From contig JAEOSV010000295.1 of NCBI GenBank assembly GCA_016840185.1, positions 1-8,008 of the forward strand: DNA of 8,008 bases, read 5' to 3'. Positions 1 to 7,208 of this stretch are shown here, piece by piece; position 1 is the first letter of the stretch; every line of letters begins with the position of its first letter. The position numbers were made by a program, and so were the translations under genes. The notes under the pieces are model-generated. The model was not told the DNA's origin and ran no database searches. It saw nothing but the letters and a program-made list of their open reading frames with translations. This DNA is from Candidatus Hermodarchaeota archaeon (GTDB taxonomy: Archaea > Asgardarchaeota > Hermodarchaeia > Hermodarchaeales > Hermodarchaeaceae).

Positions 1-34
1 GGGGAAACAGTTACTTCTCCGCCTAGCCATTCAA

Positions 35-40
35 AGGTGG
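35..40 (+). promoter_or_regulatory. Ribosome binding site of the histidine kinase
   Basis: AGGTGG lies six bases before the ATG at 47 and matches the archaeal anti-Shine-Dalgarno. It fixes the kinase start. The same AGGTGGACC context precedes the small YHS gene. Confidence 0.75.
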
Positions 41-46
41 ACCCTA

Positions 47-2203
47 ATGTCACCCGCCAAGCCAAAAACTCGTTCTAAGAAACCCTCTGTTGAATCCCTC
101 GAAGCGATTTTCGAAATCCCAGGCGTACTAATTGTAGGTCTGGACAGGCAGGGACGTGTCACGCTTTTCAACAAGGGGTGTGAGAAACTTTCTGGGTACA
201 AACGACAGGAAATCTTAGGGAAATCTATCTTCACGACCTTGCTGCCCAAAGACCAGTTATCTGAAGTTCGTGACGTTTTCAGGGATCTTAAAGAAATGAA
301 AATGCCGTCTCTTTATGTAAACGACTGGATTACTAAGAAAGGGGAGAGACGAACTATTGAATGGCATAACACCGTGGCTCTAGACGAGAAGGGTGAACTC
401 GAAAGTACGTTCAGTATCGGTGTTGATGTCACAGATAAGAAGGCGGCAGAAGCCACTTTACTTCAATTAGAAAAGGCTATAGCCAGTTCTCCCAGCGGCG
501 TGGTTATTACTGATCTTGAAGGAAGAATTACTTATGCAAATCAAGGTTATCTGGACATCATTGGTGACCTTGGGAAGAAGGAACTCGTGGGTACTGATGC
601 AATGAAAGCCGATTTTGGTAGGGAAATCGGCCCACAAATCATGGTACAACTCCGAGACAAAGGATTCTATAGTGGGGAATACTCGCGCTATCGAAGCGAT
701 GGACGCTTGATTGACGTACATATTCTTGCAACCCTAATTACAGATGATCAGGGAACTCCCACACACCTCATGGCAACCATTACTGATATCAGCAAATTGA
801 AAGAAGCAGAAGCCGAATATCGCCATCTATTCGAAAGTATACCTGTGGGATTATTCCGCACTAAACCTGGGGCAGGTGAAATTCTCGACGCGAATCCTGC
901 CTTGATCAACATGCTTGGGTTTCCTGATAAAGAATCACTCATCAAAAAACAAGCCTCCTCGTTCTATGTTCATCCGAATGCTCGCCGTCAATGGGAACGA
1001 AAAGTCGCCCAAGATTCTGTCGTTCGGGGGTTTGAAGCTGAATTTCAGCGACTGGATGGTCGTATCATTTGGGTTCGACTTAGTAGTCGTGCGGTAAGAA
1101 ATTCGCGAGGAAAGGTAATCTACTATGAGGGTACCATCGAAGACATCACTGATCGAAAACACGCCCAAGAAGCTTTAGCTGAAAGCGAAGAACGCTACCG
1201 CCTTTTCTTCGAAAACCTTACAGATGTTCTGCTTCATTTTGATAACAACTTGAAAATCATAGATGTCTCACCATCCATAGAAACCCACATGGGATATCAT
1301 CCCGATGAATTAGTAGGTAAATTCTATCCTGGTTTAGGGCTGATTCCCGATGAGCTTCTTCCACAAGCCTTGGAAAATACCAAGCGCTTGTTTGAGGGCG
1401 AGCAAGTTGGTCCTGTGGAATATCCCTTTAGAGCCAAAGACGGTTCTCGTGTGTGGGGAGAAGTAAGTAGTAAACAAGTTTATCGTGACGGGGAAATCGT
1501 TGCCCTTTACTCACTAGTTCGTGATATTCATGACAGGAAACTAGCTGAAATTGAATTGAGAAATATAAACCGTGATCTCGAACTTTATGCCTCACTACTT
1601 CGGCATGATTTGGGTAATGATTTGCAGGTCATTTTCAGTACGACTGAGGTTGCTCAAATGATGCTCGCGGAGGATTCGGAGCTATCCGAATTTATCGAGG
1701 CTACACGGGCGGCTGCCGAGCGGATGACGCGTCTTCTTGATGTCTTTGGGCGTCCAGATAAAGAAGCAGAAAAGGAAATTGTTGCCCTCATTCAGCGAGT
1801 GGCGAAAGAAGCGATGCAGACTCATAAGCATCTCACAATCAAGGTCAAAGCTCCACAAAAACTCAAAGGAATACGAGTCACTGGTGGACGACTTCTGCCC
1901 ATGGTCTTTGTCAACTTGTTTAGAAATTCCGCTCAGCATGCTGGTGAGAGGCCCAAAGTCAGTGTGAAAATCACCCAAAAGGGAAACCATATTCAAATTG
2001 ATATAGTAGATAGTGGTCCAGGGATCCCAAAGAAGCAACGAGTTAAACTTTTTATCCGGGGTACAACTTCCAATGGCGGGGGATTGGGACTCAACCTGAG
2101 TAAACGAGTTCTTGAGGCCTATGGTGGATCTATCGAATTGATTACGAAACCAGTGAAAGAAGGGGCGGCTTTTCGCGTCTTACTTCCCATAGAGCAATCT
2201 TAG
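47..2203 (+). CDS. Soluble multi-PAS sensor histidine kinase
   Basis: A 718-residue cytoplasmic sensor kinase that would autophosphorylate on histidine and pass the phosphate to a response regulator. Four PAS domains are visible at about residues 16-131, 141-252, 256-371 and 382-499, each ending in a D(V/I)(T/H)D-type linker. A dimerisation/phosphoacceptor helix pair follows with H520 in RHDLGND, then a C-terminal ATPase domain: N-box N623/N627 (NLFRNSAQH), G1 box D655-G657-G659 (DSGPGIP), and G2 box G677-G681 (GGGLGL). No transmembrane segment or signal peptide is seen, so the signal is probably intracellular (redox, gas or small ligand), but no cofactor ligand can be assigned. No receiver domain is attached. 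The start is supported by AGGTGG at 35-40, six bases before the ATG. It converges with the YHS gene. A lone receiver at 5850-6215 is a possible, unproven partner. Confidence 0.95.
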   Translation: MSPAKPKTRSKKPSVESLEAIFEIPGVLIVGLDRQGRVTLFNKGCEKLSGYKRQEILGKSIFTTLLPKDQLSEVRDVFRDLKEMKMPSLYVNDWITKKGERRTIEWHNTVALDEKGELESTFSIGVDVTDKKAAEATLLQLEKAIASSPSGVVITDLEGRITYANQGYLDIIGDLGKKELVGTDAMKADFGREIGPQIMVQLRDKGFYSGEYSRYRSDGRLIDVHILATLITDDQGTPTHLMATITDISKLKEAEAEYRHLFESIPVGLFRTKPGAGEILDANPALINMLGFPDKESLIKKQASSFYVHPNARRQWERKVAQDSVVRGFEAEFQRLDGRIIWVRLSSRAVRNSRGKVIYYEGTIEDITDRKHAQEALAESEERYRLFFENLTDVLLHFDNNLKIIDVSPSIETHMGYHPDELVGKFYPGLGLIPDELLPQALENTKRLFEGEQVGPVEYPFRAKDGSRVWGEVSSKQVYRDGEIVALYSLVRDIHDRKLAEIELRNINRDLELYASLLRHDLGNDLQVIFSTTEVAQMMLAEDSELSEFIEATRAAAERMTRLLDVFGRPDKEAEKEIVALIQRVAKEAMQTHKHLTIKVKAPQKLKGIRVTGGRLLPMVFVNLFRNSAQHAGERPKVSVKITQKGNHIQIDIVDSGPGIPKKQRVKLFIRGTTSNGGGLGLNLSKRVLEAYGGSIELITKPVKEGAAFRVLLPIEQS

Positions 2204-2238
2204 TGCGAAAGAATTCAATGTAATGAAATGAATGCACA

Positions 2239-2382
2239 CTAGGACACGTATTTCTCAGGGTCTTTATCAAATTCAGTTTTACAGCCTGGTGCACAGAAGT
2301 AGTAGGTTTTGCCCTTATACTTTGACGTCCATTTTGCTGTTCGTTCGTTGACTTTCATTTTACAGATTGGATCAATTGCCAT
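2239..2382 (-). CDS. Small YHS/TRASH-like metal-binding protein
   Basis: A 47-residue protein that is essentially one YHS domain. It begins [11 protein letters not shown] and continues to a YYFCAPGC motif. The cysteines C7, C30 and C34 give C-x22-C-x3-C, within the spacing reported for the related TRASH motif, so metal (likely copper) binding is inferred. The open frame extends upstream to 2508, but the start at 2382 is chosen because GAGGTGG at 2394-2388 sits five bases before this ATG and because the longer version would run through the divergent promoter. It is divergent from the PadR-TRASH regulator gene and close to copA, whose C-terminus carries a very similar domain (shared [10 protein letters not shown]). 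By position and size it resembles CopM, the small TRASH metallochaperone of Sulfolobales cop clusters. That role is inference. Confidence 0.88.
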   Translation of the reverse strand: MAIDPICKMKVNERTAKWTSKYKGKTYYFCAPGCKTEFDKDPEKYVS

Positions 2383-2387
2383 AAGGT

Positions 2388-2394
2388 CCACCTC
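2388..2394 (-). promoter_or_regulatory. Ribosome binding site deciding the YHS protein start
   Basis: On the minus strand GAGGTGG is followed by five bases and then ATG (2382-2380). This strong Shine-Dalgarno argues for the 47-residue product over the 89-residue reading. Confidence 0.8.
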
Positions 2395-2434
2395 GCCAGT
2401 TGGTTGAATATCGGGGGAGTATGCAACTGCATTA

Positions 2435-2445
2435 TTTATATATAT
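2435..2445. promoter_or_regulatory. Putative TATA box of the divergent promoter
   Basis: TTTATATATAT matches the archaeal box A consensus TTTATATA. Read rightward, it would put transcription start near 2465, about 30 bases before the regulator ATG at 2497. Read leftward, the same AT tract (TATATAAAT on the minus strand) would put a start near 2415, about 33 bases before the YHS gene ATG. No clear BRE is visible. Bidirectional use is inferred from geometry only. Confidence 0.65.
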
Positions 2446-2449
2446 CGGA

Positions 2450-2463
2450 TTGGATATATCCAA
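2450..2463. promoter_or_regulatory. 14-bp perfect palindrome, candidate operator
   Basis: TTGGATATATCCAA is a perfect palindrome. Symmetry continues imperfectly over 2443-2470, with matching pairs 2447/2466, 2446/2467, 2444/2469 and 2443/2470. It lies between the putative TATA box and the predicted start of the regulator-copA transcript, a position where a bound dimer would block transcription. The PadR-type regulator encoded next to it is the obvious candidate ligand. Confidence 0.6.
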
Positions 2464-2496
2464 GTCGTTACAAAACCGACCAATTGTGTGACCAAC

Positions 2497-2946
2497 ATGA
2501 GTACACAACCCCTTGAGACCGTTTTAGACGATCTCGCGAAATTCTACATTCTCCTGGTACTCCACGAAGGAACCTGTCATGGCTATGGTATAATCCGAAA
2601 ATACCATAATCGGACGGGGCGGTCACTCAGTGCCGGCACCCTTTATCCCTTCTTGCAACAACTTGAGCAACAGGACCTCGTCAAATGTGAGGATAAACCC
2701 GTCGGAAAACGCCCTCGACGTGAATGCTGTCTTACGTCCAAGGGTCGTCGTTCGGTAAGTAATCTCCTTGAACGATTTGCATCAATCACAGCCGTCGCTT
2801 TTGAATCAAATCTACAGGTGTGCGCCAGTTGTGGTTGCAAAGTCTATGAAGGTGCCCATATCGAAGAAATTAACGGAAAACATGTGGCATTTTGCTGTCA
2901 TCATTGTGCTGGAGCATATAAACAGCAGATTCGGAAATCAATTTAA
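2497..2946 (+). CDS. PadR-like winged-helix regulator with C-terminal TRASH metal-sensing domain
   Basis: A 149-residue two-domain transcription factor. Residues 13-95 are a PadR-type winged helix: LAKFYILLVLHEG, then HGYGI at 28-32, and GTLYPFLQQLEQQDLV at 47-62 as the recognition-helix region, followed by a basic wing (KPVGKRPRR). The usual PadR C-terminal dimerisation helices are short or replaced by a TRASH-type domain at about 106-145: C109, C112 and C114 (CASCGC) and C133, C134 and C137 (FCCHHC). C112-x20-C133-x3-C137 fits the TRASH signature, and three extra cysteines could add ligands. Copper or related soft-metal sensing is inferred from the domain and from copA 20 bases downstream. 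The start at 2497 is preferred over an upstream TTG at 2404 because the fold begins there and the longer form would include the promoter. The RBS is weak (GTGA at 2488-2491). Probably autoregulated through the adjacent palindrome. Confidence 0.88.
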   Translation: MSTQPLETVLDDLAKFYILLVLHEGTCHGYGIIRKYHNRTGRSLSAGTLYPFLQQLEQQDLVKCEDKPVGKRPRRECCLTSKGRRSVSNLLERFASITAVAFESNLQVCASCGCKVYEGAHIEEINGKHVAFCCHHCAGAYKQQIRKSI

Positions 2947-2966
2947 GGAAAAGGTAGTGAAGAACG

Positions 2967-5636
2967 GTGAACGAACAAGAGAAAAAGGACATGGAAACAG
3001 AACGTATTTCTTTGCGCATTGATGGAATGCACTGTGCTGCTTGTGTCGCCACCATTGAAAAGGCATTACTCCAACAGAAGGGTGTTGAGAAAGCCTCGGT
3101 GAACCTCCTCGAAGAAAAAGCCACAATTGAATATATCCCGGAGCAGGTATCACGAGAAGCACTAGAAGAGGCTGTGGCATCAACAGGCTATACACCGAAA
3201 CGCGCTACCATGACACTAACCCTCTCTCCTACACCTCGCTCCGACGAATGGTCTTACATTAAAGAAACAGTCGAAGCTATTGATGGAGTTCTTTCAGTTT
3301 CAGAACATGTTATGTCTGGGCGATTAGTCATCGAATATGACGAAGTCCAAGTTACCCTTAAGGTTGTTCGGAAGCAACTCAATACAATTGGTTTTGACAT
3401 CGTCGCAGAAATGACCACTGATATTGATCGGGAAGCAATGACGCGAAAACATGAAATTCGTTATTATTCCTTACGCCTTACATTTACGGTTCTCATCACC
3501 ATTCCTATTGTCATAATCTCGTTCTTCCCTTGGCTCATCACTCCCTATCTTCCACCTGGAATCACAACCGCAGTCGTGTTATTCCTTCTAACAACACCGG
3601 TCCAATTCTATGGTGGATATCCCTTTTACAAATCCGCGTTAAATGCTGCAAGACACGGGAAAACGAATATGGACACTCTAATCATGCTCGGAACCAGCGT
3701 AGCTTACTTCTATTCCGTTGCAGCCACTTTCATACTCCCTAGCCAGGAAGTGTTCTATGGTTCAGCTGCTATGTTGCTAAGCTTCATCCTGTTAGGACGG
3801 ACGCTTGAAGCCATTGCGAAGGGCCGAACCTCTCAGGCGATTCGTGCACTCATGGACTTACAACCAAAAACCGCCGTGGTTCTCCGTGAAAGTGAAGAAA
3901 TCATCATACCAACGGATGAAGTCGAAGTAGAAGACCGACTCCTCGTTCGCCCCGGTGCACAGATTCCAGTTGATGCGTATGTCGTTGAGGGACAGTCCTC
4001 GGTCAACGAAGCAATGATCACTGGTGAATCCATTCCTGTTAGCAAAAAGGTGGACGATGATGTTGTTGGTGGCACCATTAACGAAACCGGAATTCTCATT
4101 ATCGAAGCCACAAAAGTTGGTTCGGATACGGTTCTAGCCCAAATAATCAAAATGGTCGAGGAGGCACAAACCCATAAGCCCCCAATTCAACGAAAGGCTG
4201 ATGCCATAGCAGAGAAATTCGTACCCTTCATCATCTTATTATCGATAATTGTGTTCAGCGCCTGGTTGATTTTAGGTACATATACACCTTGGTTTCCTGG
4301 GCTTACTTGGGTCACGGCTTTAGGTTTTTCAATTGCCGTATTAGTCGCAGCTTGTCCGTGTGCTTTAGGGTTAGCAACACCGGCGGCACTCATGGTTGGA
4401 ATTGGTCGCGGGGCACAACTCGGTATTCTAATCAAAACTGGAGAAGGATTGGAAGTCATTCCTCAAGTAAATAAAATGGTGTTTGATAAAACTGGCACGT
4501 TAACCACTGGAAAACCTACTGTGACTGACATTATTCCCGCTGGTGATATCGATTCGAAGGAGGCCCTTACCCTCATAGCCACAGCGGAAAAATACAGTGA
4601 ACATCCCTTAGCCAATGCCATCGTGCAATATGCTGAAGATCATGATGTTCAATTCATGGAGATTGATGACTTTGATTCAATTACTGGAAAAGGCGTAAAA
4701 GCTTCTGTTTCCGGGTTCACCATCGATGTGGGTAATGACACATACATGCAAGAAAGCCGGGTGGATATCGGAGAACTGGAACCACATCTGGCGCAGCTGC
4801 AAAAGGATGGGAAAACCACTATTTTTGCTGCAAAAGATGGAAATCTCCTCGCGTTAATTGCGGTAGCAGACACGTTGAAGCCGCATTCTGCTCTCACTGT
4901 TGAACAGCTACAGAAGATGAACATTGGTGTGGTGATGCTCACTGGCGACAAACTTCGCACGGCTGAAGCAATTGGTCGAGAAGCAGGCATTACAGAAGTT
5001 ATTGCCGAAGTTCTTCCAGGGGATAAGGCTCAGAAAATTCAAGATCTCCAAACTGAAGGACACACGGTAGCAATGACTGGTGATGGAATCAATGATGCAC
5101 CCGCATTAGCTCAAGCAGACGTTGGGATTGCCCTCGGTTCAGGTACTGATGTATCCGTTGAAACCGGAGATATTGTCCTTGTACGTGACAATCTCCTCGA
5201 CGTGGTGGCTGCAGTACAACTCGGAAAAAAGACCGTATCAAAAATCCGACAAGGCTTCTTTTGGGCGCTCATTTACAACATTGTACTTCTCCCAATTGCG
5301 GCGGGTGTTCTCTATCCCTATGTTCACCTGCGCCCTGAGTGGGCTGCCCTCGCCATGGCGCTATCAAGTGTGAGTGTTGTATCCAACGCTCTCCTGTTGC
5401 AACGGTTCAAACCTCTACCCATATCTGTTGAATCTACAGAGGTTGCAGGTCTAGAATCTACAAAACCCAAGAATGCCATTGACCCAATCTGTAAAATGAA
5501 AGTTGAAACTACAACTGAGCTCCACAGTGACTACAAAGGAAAACGGTACTTTTTCTGTTCATCTCACTGTAAGACTACCTTCGATGCAAATCCAGAGCAA
5601 TATGAAAATCAAGACATAATCAAAGGGAAACAGTAA
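2967..5636 (+). CDS. copA: Cu+/Ag+-exporting P1B-1-type ATPase with C-terminal YHS domain
   Basis: An 889-residue membrane pump that couples ATP hydrolysis to export of monovalent copper or silver. Domains in order: an N-terminal HMA domain (about 14-79) with GMHCAAC, C23/C26; a second HMA-like fold (about 83-149) lacking CxxC; four membrane helices (about 169-280); the actuator domain with T352-G-E-S; helices 5-6 with the C463-P-C465 translocation motif; D507 in DKTGT as phosphorylated aspartate; H546-P547 in the nucleotide domain; GDGINDAP at 705-712; and helices 7-8 with Y770-N771 and M797-x-x-S800-S801, the P1B-1 (Cu+) signature. An additional YHS domain follows, with C842, C864 and C868. 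At 889 residues it is longer than usual for CopA because of the second HMA-like fold and the tail. The start is GTG at 2967, preceded by AGGTAGTGA (2952-2960). ATG 2991 is a less likely alternative since its AGG is only two bases away. Likely co-transcribed with the regulator. Confidence 0.96.
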   Translation: MNEQEKKDMETERISLRIDGMHCAACVATIEKALLQQKGVEKASVNLLEEKATIEYIPEQVSREALEEAVASTGYTPKRATMTLTLSPTPRSDEWSYIKETVEAIDGVLSVSEHVMSGRLVIEYDEVQVTLKVVRKQLNTIGFDIVAEMTTDIDREAMTRKHEIRYYSLRLTFTVLITIPIVIISFFPWLITPYLPPGITTAVVLFLLTTPVQFYGGYPFYKSALNAARHGKTNMDTLIMLGTSVAYFYSVAATFILPSQEVFYGSAAMLLSFILLGRTLEAIAKGRTSQAIRALMDLQPKTAVVLRESEEIIIPTDEVEVEDRLLVRPGAQIPVDAYVVEGQSSVNEAMITGESIPVSKKVDDDVVGGTINETGILIIEATKVGSDTVLAQIIKMVEEAQTHKPPIQRKADAIAEKFVPFIILLSIIVFSAWLILGTYTPWFPGLTWVTALGFSIAVLVAACPCALGLATPAALMVGIGRGAQLGILIKTGEGLEVIPQVNKMVFDKTGTLTTGKPTVTDIIPAGDIDSKEALTLIATAEKYSEHPLANAIVQYAEDHDVQFMEIDDFDSITGKGVKASVSGFTIDVGNDTYMQESRVDIGELEPHLAQLQKDGKTTIFAAKDGNLLALIAVADTLKPHSALTVEQLQKMNIGVVMLTGDKLRTAEAIGREAGITEVIAEVLPGDKAQKIQDLQTEGHTVAMTGDGINDAPALAQADVGIALGSGTDVSVETGDIVLVRDNLLDVVAAVQLGKKTVSKIRQGFFWALIYNIVLLPIAAGVLYPYVHLRPEWAALAMALSSVSVVSNALLLQRFKPLPISVESTEVAGLESTKPKNAIDPICKMKVETTTELHSDYKGKRYFFCSSHCKTTFDANPEQYENQDIIKGKQ

Positions 5637-5849
5637 AACCAGCTCTTAGTTGTCGAGATTCAGATAACAAATCCAACCAGTATACTCGTTTTTGCAGAAA
5701 ACCGAAACAGAGACACAGAGAACTGGTGACACACGCAACACTCTTAACCAAATTTTACTCAGCACTCAATGGGCAACGCATGCGGGGATATACTGCAAAA
5801 CCTAATTCGTACACTAAAAAATTCCAAAGTGAAACGGACAGTGCATTCA
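5637..5849. other. Intergenic region between copA and the receiver gene
   Basis: This 213-base gap holds a short T run at 5688-5693, which could act as an archaeal-style terminator for the copA transcript. It also holds a GATATACT element near 5787-5794 and an A-rich CTAAAAAATT near 5814-5823, either of which could be a TATA element for the receiver gene. None is strong. No RNA gene, repeat or credible small coding sequence was seen; the in-frame extension of the receiver back to ATG 5769 lacks a receiver-like sequence. Confidence 0.45.
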
Positions 5850-6215
5850 ATGGCTTCGATCTTCATCGTTGATGACGAAGAGAATCTTCACCAAATTTAC
5901 AAAGCTCTCTTCACGATGAAAGGTCACAAGGTAATCGGCTCTGCCTTTGATGGTGACGAAGCGGTCCAGCTCTTTCTCAAAATGGATCCCAAACCCGATG
6001 TCATCATCATGGATCATCGTATGCCACGCATGGATGGGATTAGCGCCACGAAAATGATACAGGAAATAAGTGCTTTCAGCAAAATTGTCTTTGTAAGTGC
6101 AGATGAAACCGTCCGTTCCGAAGCCATGGAAGCTGGAGCTGCGGTCTTCCAAGTCAAACCTGTTCGAGCTAAAGAACTGTTTGAAATCATCGAAATGATC
6201 GCCGAGGATAACTAA
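5850..6215 (+). CDS. Single-domain CheY-like response regulator
   Basis: A 121-residue protein consisting only of a receiver domain. The acidic pocket is D8/D9 (IFIVDDEEN), the phosphoacceptor is D55 (IIMDHRMPRMDG), the switch residue is S83 (FVSADE) and the conserved lysine is K103 followed by P104 (QVKPV). It has no DNA-binding or output domain, so it probably acts by protein-protein contact or as a phosphorelay intermediate. The start is placed at ATG 5850 because this gives a normal receiver length and begins one residue before the first beta strand. An upstream in-frame ATG at 5769 would add 27 residues with no receiver homology. No strong Shine-Dalgarno is seen for either start. Its stop lies three bases from the stop of the convergent membrane-protein gene. 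The multi-PAS kinase at 47-2203 is a candidate partner. Confidence 0.92.
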   Translation: MASIFIVDDEENLHQIYKALFTMKGHKVIGSAFDGDEAVQLFLKMDPKPDVIIMDHRMPRMDGISATKMIQEISAFSKIVFVSADETVRSEAMEAGAAVFQVKPVRAKELFEIIEMIAEDN

Positions 6216-6218
6216 CTC

Positions 6219-6653
6219 CTATTCTTCTGAACTCCTTTTTCGGCGGTTCCACACAACGAGTAACCAGCTCCCTCCAAGGATTGCTCCTAAGAGTATTGGG
6301 CGCACTTGAGGAATTAGAATCTGAATTGTGAAAGCAAGAATCATGAGGGGCCATCCAATCTCGTCCCCCCACCTTTCAAGAATGGTTTCTTCGCCTTCTT
6401 TCCTGTGACCTTCATTCCATCTAAGAAGAACCCAAATGATAACGCAACACACAAGTAATCCCAACACAAAAAGAACCCAATAGACCCAAAGGAGCCACAA
6501 ACCCAAGAACTGGTCAATAGAGACTAGTGCTCCAACGAAAATTGTTGCAATAATTGTTACGAACAATCGGAGTTTTGATCGAGGAATATCTTCATTCGGT
6601 AGTGTGATTTTTTGGAAGGCGTCTCTACTCGGTTGGGAACTTTCAGTCATCAT
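6219..6653 (-). CDS. Small four-helix membrane protein, function unknown
   Basis: A 144-residue integral membrane protein that I do not recognise. After a polar N-terminus (1-28) there are hydrophobic segments at about 29-46, 50-78 (tryptophan- and leucine-rich, with C69-C70), 101-115 and 118-135. A charged loop (about 79-99, RWNEGHRKEGEET) separates the second and third, and the tail is basic then acidic (NRRKRSSEE). No signal peptide, catalytic motif or known transporter signature is visible. The start is the first ATG of ATGATGACTGA at 6653, six bases after GAGAGG; the second ATG at 6650 is also possible. This start overlaps the end of the upstream gene by 11 bases, indicating translational coupling with the ATP-cone-like protein. 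A functional link, for example a membrane anchor for that protein, is speculative. Confidence 0.8.
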   Translation of the reverse strand: MMTESSQPSRDAFQKITLPNEDIPRSKLRLFVTIIATIFVGALVSIDQFLGLWLLWVYWVLFVLGLLVCCVIIWVLLRWNEGHRKEGEETILERWGDEIGWPLMILAFTIQILIPQVRPILLGAILGGSWLLVVWNRRKRSSEE

Positions 6654-7083
6654 AACGGTCCTCTCGAGCCAATTCGGTAGACCCTGCATCCACATGTCCT
6701 ACCTTTCGTTGCCAAGCACGGCCTTCACGACCCTCCATGAAATAGAGTTCCGCCGCGGTAATCTCATCTGCTTCTAAGAGCTCATTCAAAGCGTGTTCAT
6801 CATAAATTTCGCCTCCAGGTCCTACAGTCTCTCGCTGTACTGTAGCTAAGCGTTGTTCAACAAACTCAAATCGAAAAGCAAGTTTTTCTGCTGCAGGGGC
6901 ATCACGTTTTTTCAAACTATCTAAAATCATGATGCGAATGGTCTCCGGTGGAGTTTCTTCTTTTGAATTCTTCACAACTTCGCTTGCCACTTCGTCTGCT
7001 ATCCCAGCAGAAACCGGAATCTGGAGCAGTAGATCCATAATTTGTAACTTGAATGGTTGACGTTTTCTTGAAACCTTGGACAT
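6643..7083 (-). CDS. ATP-cone-like domain protein, function uncertain
   Basis: A 146-residue soluble, largely helical protein. Residues 3-80 resemble the ATP-cone fold of NrdR and ribonucleotide reductases: a KR..PF start, a helix ending in AGIADEVASEVVK (26-38), TPPETIRIMILDSLKKR (44-60) and a following helix pair. The usual nucleotide-contacting R-D-G of ATP-cones is absent (SRKRQPF), so ATP binding may be lost. The C-terminal half (88-146) has a Gly-rich link and a helix-turn-helix-looking stretch, ELLEADEITAAELYFMEG, then a charged tail; I cannot assign it. The family assignment is pattern recognition, not a search result. The start at ATG 7083 follows GGAG at 7097-7094 at about ten bases; ATG 7092 and GTG 7098 are in-frame alternatives. 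It is first in an overlapping two-gene operon with the membrane protein and divergent from the hydrolase gene. Confidence 0.75.
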   Translation of the reverse strand: MSKVSRKRQPFKLQIMDLLLQIPVSAGIADEVASEVVKNSKEETPPETIRIMILDSLKKRDAPAAEKLAFRFEFVEQRLATVQRETVGPGGEIYDEHALNELLEADEITAAELYFMEGREGRAWQRKVGHVDAGSTELAREDRYDD

Positions 7084-7208
7084 TGAGCACATCTCCACTA
7101 ATTATTGATATGCAATATTGAACATCAAGCCCCCTTAACATATTTCCATCTTACCACAGCCTGAATACCTAAAGGCATCCTCTGACTAATATTCGAACCA
7201 CTTCGAAA
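7084..7208. promoter_or_regulatory. Divergent intergenic region with paired TTCGAA
   Basis: This 125-base gap must carry promoters for both the ATP-cone-like operon (-) and the hydrolase (+). AT-rich candidates are CAATATTG (7113-7120, an 8-bp palindrome) with the neighbouring TGATATGCAAT for the minus gene, and TTAACATATTT (7136-7146) for the plus gene. Two TTCGAA copies at 7192-7197 and 7202-7207, separated by CCAC, end one base before the hydrolase ATG and can form a six-pair hairpin. The promoter assignments are weak. Confidence 0.4.
7192..7207. repeat. TTCGAA-CCAC-TTCGAA short repeat abutting a start codon
   Basis: Two identical self-complementary hexamers separated by four bases. As DNA they could form a paired operator. 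As RNA they would form a hairpin at the very start of the hydrolase message. No other copy was noticed in the window. Confidence 0.5.

Noticed and set aside
1682..2038. 118-residue minus-strand open frame inside the kinase gene
   Set aside because: It is a shadow of the ATPase domain coding region, and its translation has no recognisable domain.
2404..2496. Upstream TTG-start extension of the PadR-TRASH regulator
   Set aside because: The extra 31 residues are low-complexity translation of the promoter region and have no match to the PadR fold.
2239..2508. 89-residue version of the YHS protein starting at 2508
   Set aside because: It would run through the TATA box and palindrome and overlap the regulator start. 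A strong Shine-Dalgarno directly precedes the internal ATG at 2382.
5641..5741. Possible hairpin between ACCAGCTCT and AGAGAACTGGT downstream of copA
   Set aside because: The match is imperfect and the arms are about 80 bases apart, so it is not convincing as a terminator.
5769..5849. 27-residue N-terminal extension of the receiver protein
   Set aside because: No receiver homology, no Shine-Dalgarno at 5769, and ATG 5850 gives the canonical receiver length.
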